Source: Kofleriaceae bacterium (GTDB taxonomy: Bacteria; Myxococcota_A; Polyangia; Haliangiales; Haliangiaceae). Taken from it: DNA of 41,037 bases. The notes beneath the pieces were generated by a model that saw nothing but the letters and a program-made list of their open reading frames with translations, made no database searches and was not told the origin of the DNA. Numbering within the stretch: position 1 is the stretch's first letter; each line of letters starts with the position of its first letter. The stretch covers positions 1 to 41,037 of the forward strand of contig JABFXX010000226.1 of the NCBI GenBank assembly GCA_013368795.1, written 5' to 3'. A program made the position numbers and the translations under genes. Shown in pieces: positions 35,905-41,037 of this stretch.

Positions 35905-36606
35905 ATGAGCTCTCCGACTGATCCGGCATCGCTCGCGCTTGCCGGCAACCTCGTCGTCACGAGCGCAGATCGCAGGCTACGGGTCGCGGGTGCCGCGACG
36001 AGCACGCTGCCGGTCTCGCTCGAGTACATCTATGCCGCCTTGCGGGATGCCGACGGGCGACTGATCGATGTTCCTGGCACGTTCCTGCGGACGCGCACGG
36101 GTGAGAGCCACGAGCTCGCGCTCGAGCAGTTTGTCGGCGCGTCGACCTTGCGAGCGGCACGCAGCATCGAGCTCACCCTGCCGTACAGGCTCGAGATCAG
36201 CACCGACCTCGCGAGCGCACGGTTGGGCCGTCCCGGGCCCGAGGGCCGCGTACCCGTCGACATCACGACGCGCGGCAACGTGCCGTTCGTGGACATCATC
36301 TCGATCGCGGCCTACTTCGACGGAAAGAAATGGAATCGCGGCCTCTCCGTGTTCGTCGAGCTCGACATCCGGCGGGGCGAGGTCTCGACGTATTGCTCCG
36401 TGTCCGGTCGCGTGCACGGCGAGGATGACAACGTGCTCGCCGAGGGCAACGCGTACTCGTCGTACGCCAACAACGATGCCTCGCGGAGTATCTTCGAGAT
36501 CTGGTTGCCGTACGCCGAAGGCACGGCGACCCGGCTAGAGCTCCCGATCACCGTGAAGGCGTCGGGCATCGGCCGGCTCGGCCCGATCGCCGTGGAGGGA
36601 CTCTGA
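35905..36606 (+). CDS. Beta-rich protein of unknown function, first gene of a coupled pair
   Basis: A 233-residue cytosolic protein without signal peptide. GGGAGG 6 nt before ATG 35905 supports the start. It appears to have two beta-sandwich halves: one at about 10-105 (NLVVTSADRRLRVAGAAT, LPVSLEYIYAALRDADGRLID, RSIELTLPYRLEIS) and one at about 125-225 (DIISIAAYFDGKKWNRGLSVFVELDIRRG, STYCSVSGRVHGEDDNVLAEG, IFEIWLPYAEGTATRLELPITV). The second half resembles FxLYD-like domains. Its stop overlaps the next start as TGATG, so the two are translated together. Confidence 0.66.
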   Translation: MSSPTDPASLALAGNLVVTSADRRLRVAGAATSTLPVSLEYIYAALRDADGRLIDVPGTFLRTRTGESHELALEQFVGASTLRAARSIELTLPYRLEISTDLASARLGRPGPEGRVPVDITTRGNVPFVDIISIAAYFDGKKWNRGLSVFVELDIRRGEVSTYCSVSGRVHGEDDNVLAEGNAYSSYANNDASRSIFEIWLPYAEGTATRLELPITVKASGIGRLGPIAVEGL

Positions 36607-37742
36607 TGGGGTGGACAGTTTCATACGAGTTGCGTCGCGACGTTCCGCTGACGGCCGAAGAGAGCGCGTGGCTCGAGCAGCACGTCGCCCGCCGCAGGTA
36701 CTACCTGACGATCGCGCCCGAACCAAACGTGCTCGCGAGCGGCTTCGAAAAGCCTCCCTGGGAGCCAGACGATGACGAGTGGCAGGACCTGCTGGTCGCG
36801 CTCACCGAGCTGCGCCGCCACTTTCCGGACGCGATATGCGAGGTCTCGGATACCTACGAGTCCGTTTACTGGGACGATGACCTCGACGCGTACTCGAACG
36901 GCATGCGAGACGGCGTCGCCGACCTCGAAGACGACGACGAAGAACCGGAGAGCGACGAAGCAGACGCCGAGCTCGAGAGCGACGAACCCGAGCACGACGA
37001 AGTGGACCTCCTCATCGGTCAGGTCGACGATGCCACGCGCGGTCGGTTGCAGCTGACCGGCGATGCCACGGACGGTCCGATCCGCGCGACCCTCGAAGCA
37101 ACGCTGGAGGGCCGAGACCTCACCGTCGATGTCCGGCTGAGGAAGGCGATCGAGCGGCTCGAGGTCACGGGCGTTCGGCTCGTCGCGCGCGCGGCCGACG
37201 GCGCGCCGTACCTCAGCAAGGTGCTTGGGAGCCCGCTCGGCGACCGACTGTACGTGTCGGAAAACTTCGCCGACATCGCGTGCTCGTTCGAGCTGTTCGC
37301 GATCGTGCGTCACGACGTCAACGAGCTCGTCGCGTCGTACGATGCGAAGGCGGTGCCCGCGCCGAACGGCAGCCTCGCCCCGATCGAGCTCGCGCCGCGC
37401 ACACCGCCGCCGGGCATCGGCATCGAGCTGTCCTCGATCGTCGGGTGGACCGTCAGCGAATACTCCGATCAGGAGATCAAGCTCTTCGTCTGCGCGAAGG
37501 CCACGAACGAGCTCGTCTACAACCGCTTGTCGCTCGTGTTCAAGCTCCTCGATGACACGGGCACCGAGCTCCATCAGAACGACGGCGTGGTCCGATTGCC
37601 GATCGAGCACGTGCAGGCGCGGACCGGGCAGCTTCCCGAGCGCACGATCACCGCGCTGCGTCGGATCGACGTGTTCGCAAAGGGCCCCATCGAGGGTCAG
37701 TTATCGCTGGGTTGTGTCCGGATCGTCCGCGCGCGCTCCTAA
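36606..37742 (+). CDS. Unknown three-part protein, second gene of the coupled pair
   Basis: A 378-residue cytosolic protein. The N-terminal alpha/beta domain (1 to about 103) starts WTVSYELRRDVPLTAEESAWLEQHV and ends with VYWDDDLDAYS. A very acidic linker (about 108-135) follows. The C-terminal beta part (about 140-378) contains an FxLYD-like block IVGWTVSEYSDQEIKLFVCAK ... LSLVFKLLDDTGTELHQNDG, related in pattern to the second half of the previous gene. I know no family for the N-terminal domain. Shared folds and TGATG coupling suggest the two products form a complex. The stop overlaps the convergent lipoprotein gene by 4 nt. Confidence 0.66.
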   Translation: MGWTVSYELRRDVPLTAEESAWLEQHVARRRYYLTIAPEPNVLASGFEKPPWEPDDDEWQDLLVALTELRRHFPDAICEVSDTYESVYWDDDLDAYSNGMRDGVADLEDDDEEPESDEADAELESDEPEHDEVDLLIGQVDDATRGRLQLTGDATDGPIRATLEATLEGRDLTVDVRLRKAIERLEVTGVRLVARAADGAPYLSKVLGSPLGDRLYVSENFADIACSFELFAIVRHDVNELVASYDAKAVPAPNGSLAPIELAPRTPPPGIGIELSSIVGWTVSEYSDQEIKLFVCAKATNELVYNRLSLVFKLLDDTGTELHQNDGVVRLPIEHVQARTGQLPERTITALRRIDVFAKGPIEGQLSLGCVRIVRARS

Positions 37743-38203
37743 CCCTGATCCGGCGGCAGCAGCTGCTTCTCCGGCTGCGGCGGTGGCAGAGGCTGCGGCG
37801 ACGGCTTGCCCTCGAGAGCTGCCGCGGCCCGCTCGTGCCGCAGCGCATTGTCCCGATGTTTGCTGGCCGCATCTTCCTCGCGCTCACCCGGATCGCTCAC
37901 GCGTGCCCAGGCGATGTACGCGTCGGGGTCGCTCTCCTCGTAGGTGTATGGGATGGCGCCGCCCCACTGCGCGTAGGTGTAGTCGTAGACGTCGCCGGTC
38001 GACATCGTCTCTGGTGGCTCGATGTTCTCGCCGGTCTCGGTGCGGACCTTCTCGAAGTCCTGATCAGCCAGTTGATTCTCCCGGGCCGCCGCCGCGAGGT
38101 GCTCGCGAGCCGTCATCTGATCGAAAGGCTTCTGGCTCGAGGCGCATGCGGTGACCAGGACGCCAGCGGGAACGAGAAAGCGGAGGACATCGATCGCGCG
38201 CAT
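37739..38203 (-). CDS. Lipoprotein with charged helical body
   Basis: A 154-residue lipoprotein from ATG 38203, lipobox LVTAC (Cys20). The mature part is charged and helical (MTAREHLAAAARENQLADQDFEKV; SKHRDNALRHERAAAALEG) and ends in a Pro/Gln tail (PSPQPLPPPQPEKQLLPPDQG), which could reach the peptidoglycan. The middle YDYTYAQWGGAIPYTYEESDPDAYIAW is aromatic-rich. The family is not recognised. Confidence 0.65.
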   Translation of the reverse strand: MRAIDVLRFLVPAGVLVTACASSQKPFDQMTAREHLAAAARENQLADQDFEKVRTETGENIEPPETMSTGDVYDYTYAQWGGAIPYTYEESDPDAYIAWARVSDPGEREEDAASKHRDNALRHERAAAALEGKPSPQPLPPPQPEKQLLPPDQG

Positions 38204-38263
38204 GGTGCACTCGATCGGCGGTGCTGCACCTCGCGGGCCGAGCGGCCGCACCCGGCCAATCGC

Positions 38264-38854
38264 TCAGCCCTCGCTGATCCAGCCGCGCCGCACTGCGTCT
38301 TCGAGCATTGCCTCCGCCTGCGCCCACAGGTCGGGCGCACCGTCGCGGATGGGCGGGCCGTTCTTCGCACGAACCTGCGGCGCGATGATGCCGTGTGCGC
38401 GCCAGGACGCGCCGTCCGTGTACAGGTTCTGCAGCATCGGTTGCAGGCGATCCAGTGCGCGAGCAAAGCGCGCCGCCGGCGTGCGTCCCTCCTCGAACTC
38501 CTCCCAGGCGCCGCGCAGCTCTCCGCGCAACGGCTCGTCGAGCATGCCGAACAACCGATCCGCGGCCGCCGCCTCGCGCTCGGCCTTCGATGCCGCGTGC
38601 GCTTCGTCGTAGAGGAACGTATCGCCGGCGTCGATCTCGACGATGTCATGGACGAGCACCATGCGCAGCACCGAGAGCAAGTCCACGCCGCGCGGTCCGT
38701 ACTCGGCGAGCACGACTGCCATGAGCGCGAGGTGCCACGAGTGCTCGGCGTCGTTCTCGCGTCGTTCCGGATCGAAGGTGACGCGCGACTGGCGCAGGAT
38801 GGACTTCAGCTTGTCGGCTTCGCGCAGAAACGCGAGCGAAGTGGAGAGCGACAT
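38264..38854 (-). CDS. HD-domain hydrolase (YfbR/HDDC2-like)
   Basis: A 196-residue metal-dependent phosphohydrolase. From ATG 38854 the HD residues are in place: His38 (DAEHSWHLALM), His69-Asp70 (LVHDIVEIDAGDTF), and a later Asp in RALDRLQPMLQN. The length and segments match the HDDC2/YfbR group, which removes phosphate from deoxynucleoside 5'-monophosphates. That activity is inferred from family. A start 12 codons upstream is possible but adds no conserved sequence. Confidence 0.87.
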   Translation of the reverse strand: MSLSTSLAFLREADKLKSILRQSRVTFDPERRENDAEHSWHLALMAVVLAEYGPRGVDLLSVLRMVLVHDIVEIDAGDTFLYDEAHAASKAEREAAAADRLFGMLDEPLRGELRGAWEEFEEGRTPAARFARALDRLQPMLQNLYTDGASWRAHGIIAPQVRAKNGPPIRDGAPDLWAQAEAMLEDAVRRGWISEG

Positions 38855-38949
38855 CGGGGACACATTCACGCGAGATGTGCGCGAGTGCAACGTGTGGGTC
38901 CGACTTGCTTTGCCATCGCGGTGCTGCGCTTCTGGCGTACAGTTGTGGG

Positions 38950-39378
38950 GTGAGGGTCGCCCTGATTCTTGTCGCGTTGACGTCGATCGCGAGCGCCGAC
39001 GGCGTGCGCGTGACCGGGACGTCGTTGACGGTGCAGCGCGGCGCGGACAAGCCGGTCGCGCTCCACCTCGCGAAGAGCGCCGCGAACCAGCCCAGCACGA
39101 GCCATCCGTGCACGCTGACCATTCGCCTGACCCCCGAGGACGTGCCGTTTCGGCGCTTCGAATTCACGCTCGACGTCATGCGCACCGAGCAGGCGAAGTC
39201 GTTCAGCGCGACGACGGCCCAGGGCGCCAAGGTCGCCGCAAAGCGCGGCGGCGTGACCAGGTTCATCCAGGGCAAGAGGTCATCGGTCGAGGTCGACGGC
39301 ACCATCGAGGTCGACGGCGTGGACTGGCGGCTGCGCGGCCGCATCGGCGTCGCGGATGTCGACTGCGCCTGGGACTAG
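38950..39378 (+). CDS. Small exported protein, unknown
   Basis: A 142-residue secreted protein from GTG 38950, which gives a clean signal peptide (VRVALILVALTSIASA, cut near residue 16). The mature part is one beta-rich domain (GVRVTGTSLTVQRG, CTLTIRLTPEDVPFRRFEFTLDVM, SSVEVDGTIEVDGVDWRLRGRIG) with two cysteines (HPCTL, VDCAW) that probably pair. No family was recognised. Confidence 0.62.
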   Translation: MRVALILVALTSIASADGVRVTGTSLTVQRGADKPVALHLAKSAANQPSTSHPCTLTIRLTPEDVPFRRFEFTLDVMRTEQAKSFSATTAQGAKVAAKRGGVTRFIQGKRSSVEVDGTIEVDGVDWRLRGRIGVADVDCAWD

Positions 39379-39401
39379 CTCTGACGTAGGCCGCGAAGCG
39401 A

Positions 39402-41037
39402 TCACGTCACCTTGTACTTCTGCAAGAAGCGTACGGCCTTGATGCCGCGCGCGGCCCAGAACAGCACCAGGTAGCCGACGACGAGCAGCAGCGGGCCGGC
39501 GATCATCAACTTGCCCCACGGGACCTGATCGGCATCGGTCACGCCCTCGAGCAGGCTCGTGTTGACCTTGAGGATCACCTTGGCCGCGACCACCGCGAAC
39601 AGCCAGGGGAACACCTGGACGAACAGCACCGCGGGCACGCCCCACTTGAAGAAGCCGTTGTGGCCGCCGACCGGGATGCCGTGATTGAAGCGCTGCTGGA
39701 AGATCTTCTGCGTCTTGCCGAGAAAGAACGACATCGAGACGATCAGCGTCGCGAGGTTGAGCACGAGGAACAGGATCACGCCGAACAGCGAGACGAACAC
39801 CAGCGTGCTCGACGCGGTGTCGACGAACTGGAGGTAGCTCACGGCGAAGCTGAAGTAGCCGAGCAGCGCATCGAGCGCGGGCCCGACCATCCTCCCGAGC
39901 ACGAACCCGGAGACCACGGTCAACAGGGAGAGCACGACGAGCGTGCACAGCGTCGCGCGAAGCTCGCCCCACACGCGGCGCAGCGCGCCCTTTGTCACCT
40001 CGCGGCCGGCGCCGGCCTCGCCCGCAGCGGCGCGCATCGGCAACTTGATGATCTCGGTGAGCGTCGGACGGATCGCGAGCGCGAACAGGATCATGCTCAC
40101 GCCGAACAGGATGATCGGGAGGATCTTGAACACGAAGTCGAGCTTCTTGACCGTCTTGGCGACCGAGACGAAGACCTGCGCCTTCTTCACGATCTTCTTG
40201 CCGTTCTCGAGGATGAGCAGACTCGGCTGTTCCTCGCTATTGCCCTGCAGCTGCGCGAGGGTGGGCACGAACAGCTCCTTGCCCATCGTGATGTACTCCT
40301 CGGCGTTGCGATCGAGCGTATCGAACGTTCCGCGCGCGATCGCGAGGCTCGGGTTCGTGTAGCCGCCGAGCGCGCCCTGCACGGTCTTCATGCCAAACAG
40401 CACGCCGCCGAACAGATTGACGGTGACGACAAACGTCAGCGCGGCAAGTGCCGAGTACTTGAATAGCGTCTTGCCCTGGCCGGGATACCGCCTCGCGAGC
40501 ACCAGTGGCATGAACAACAGCAGTAGACCGAGCAGCGAGAAGATCGAGATACCCGCCGAGAACTTGCTCATCTTCTTGGCCGAGCTCTTCGCCATCTTCT
40601 TCTCCATGCGATCGAGCACGACCTTCTTGACGACGCGCACGATCTTGCGGAACTGGTCGGCCGTGATCGATGGCTTCATCTCTGCGTCCTCGGGACGCGC
40701 TGCCAGCTCCTTCTCGACAGCATCGGGATCGATCTCCGGCTCGATGCCGCCCATCGCCTCCTCGTACTCCTGCTCGAGCGCGGCGTCGTCCGTGCCGTCG
40801 CCATCGACGTCGAACTTGCTGTAGTGCTCGCCGTCCTCGTCGGGATCGGCCTGCGCCGGCTCCGCATCGTCGTCCGCGGGCGCGGCCTCGTGGTCTTCGC
40901 CGGCCTGTTCCTCGGGCTGTGCCTCGTGATTCTCCTCGGCCTGTTCCTCGGGCTGTGCCTCCTGGTGCTCCTCGGGCTGCGCCTCGTGGTGCTCCTCGTG
41001 GTGCTCCTCGGGAGAGTCTTCATCTCCTTCGGCAAAC
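39402..41037 (-). CDS. Acidic-repeat, EF-hand-like, multi-pass membrane protein (N-terminus outside window)
   Basis: The frame is open from the window edge, so the start is missing; 544 residues are visible. In order, they are an acidic/His/Gln/Pro repeat (EEQAEENHEAQP-type), an EF-hand-like loop FDVDGDGTDDAALE, a cytosolic-looking helical segment (ITADQFRKIVRVVKKVVLDRMEKKM), and then about seven membrane helices (for example GISIFSLLGLLLLFMPLVLA, LRATLCTLVVLSLLTVVSGF, LMIAGPLLLVVGYLVLFWAA). A start at ATG 40754 would remove the repeat and EF-hand, but the upstream codons keep coding character. The family is unknown; calcium-influenced membrane function is inference. Confidence 0.75.
   Translation of the reverse strand, partial: FAEGDEDSPEEHHEEHHEAQPEEHQEAQPEEQAEENHEAQPEEQAGEDHEAAPADDDAEPAQADPDEDGEHYSKFDVDGDGTDDAALEQEYEEAMGGIEPEIDPDAVEKELAARPEDAEMKPSITADQFRKIVRVVKKVVLDRMEKKMAKSSAKKMSKFSAGISIFSLLGLLLLFMPLVLARRYPGQGKTLFKYSALAALTFVVTVNLFGGVLFGMKTVQGALGGYTNPSLAIARGTFDTLDRNAEEYITMGKELFVPTLAQLQGNSEEQPSLLILENGKKIVKKAQVFVSVAKTVKKLDFVFKILPIILFGVSMILFALAIRPTLTEIIKLPMRAAAGEAGAGREVTKGALRRVWGELRATLCTLVVLSLLTVVSGFVLGRMVGPALDALLGYFSFAVSYLQFVDTASSTLVFVSLFGVILFLVLNLATLIVSMSFFLGKTQKIFQQRFNHGIPVGGHNGFFKWGVPAVLFVQVFPWLFAVVAAKVILKVNTSLLEGVTDADQVPWGKLMIAGPLLLVVGYLVLFWAARGIKAVRFLQKYKVT
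40902..41013 (-). repeat. Tandem 36/24-bp repeat coding acidic linker
   Basis: The block GGCCTGTTCCTCGGGCTGTG recurs with a 36-bp step (40902, 40938), and a shortened copy follows at a 24-bp step (from about 40971). All steps are multiples of three and encode 12- or 8-residue Glu/Gln/His/Pro units. Copy number probably varies. Confidence 0.7.

Overview
The window is G+C-rich chromosomal DNA with dense gene packing and no rRNA, tRNA, CRISPR array, transposase or phage module that I can recognise. About 47 protein genes can be supported, on both strands. The style points to a Myxococcota-type bacterium (Polyangia/Kofleriaceae-like). I infer this from many small lipoproteins with a lipobox, Cys-rich secreted proteins with low-complexity Gly or Pro linkers, a secreted caspase-like protein in an ECF sigma operon, a secreted retropepsin-like protein, a UvrA-like ABC protein and several ECF sigma factors. 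No marker gene fixes the taxonomy.

Layout. 1-5.3 kb: end of an EamA transporter, a one-helix mini-protein, an SDR oxidoreductase, a DUF418 membrane protein, a BioF2-type acyltransferase, and a phage-tail-lysozyme lipoprotein whose Shine-Dalgarno lies in a hairpin. 5.3-9.6 kb: a protein-type methyltransferase, a GNAT, a doubled DUF2267 protein, the co-chaperone pair cbpA/cbpM and a Tat-exported dienelactone hydrolase. 9.6-16.1 kb: katG, then small lipoproteins, an orphan double-glycine leader peptide, a protein made of two ClpX-type zinc fingers, and an ABM-like protein. 16.2-22.4 kb: a UvrA-like ATPase, an ECF41-type sigma factor with two matching promoters (one before itself, one before a tandem pair of VOC proteins), a lipoprotein and a flavin disulfide reductase. 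22.7-27.6 kb: an operon of ECF sigma, zinc-finger anti-sigma and secreted/membrane caspase-like protein, then a lipoprotein and a retropepsin-like protein. 27.7-31.5 kb: rifampicin phosphotransferase (rph) behind a palindrome that closely matches the actinobacterial rifamycin-associated element (RAE), a methyltransferase with an 11-bp inverted repeat over its start codon, and a poly-glycine lipoprotein. 31.6-41 kb: a TetR regulator, a GFA protein, a beta-helix lipoprotein, a TerB-like protein, a two-gene operon of unknown beta-rich proteins, an HD hydrolase, and the C-terminal part of a large acidic-repeat/EF-hand/multi-pass membrane protein.

Functional themes are envelope stress and surface lipoproteins (two ECF systems, many lipoproteins, lysozyme, retropepsin), oxidative or electrophile defence (katG, flavin reductase, VOC pair, SDR, dienelactone hydrolase), and antibiotic defence (rph). 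The most noteworthy signals are the two ECF41-type promoters with identical 16-nt spacing, the RAE-like site in an apparently non-actinobacterial context, the sigma/anti-sigma/caspase operon, the free-standing tandem ClpX zinc-finger protein, and the start-codon-sequestering inverted repeat.
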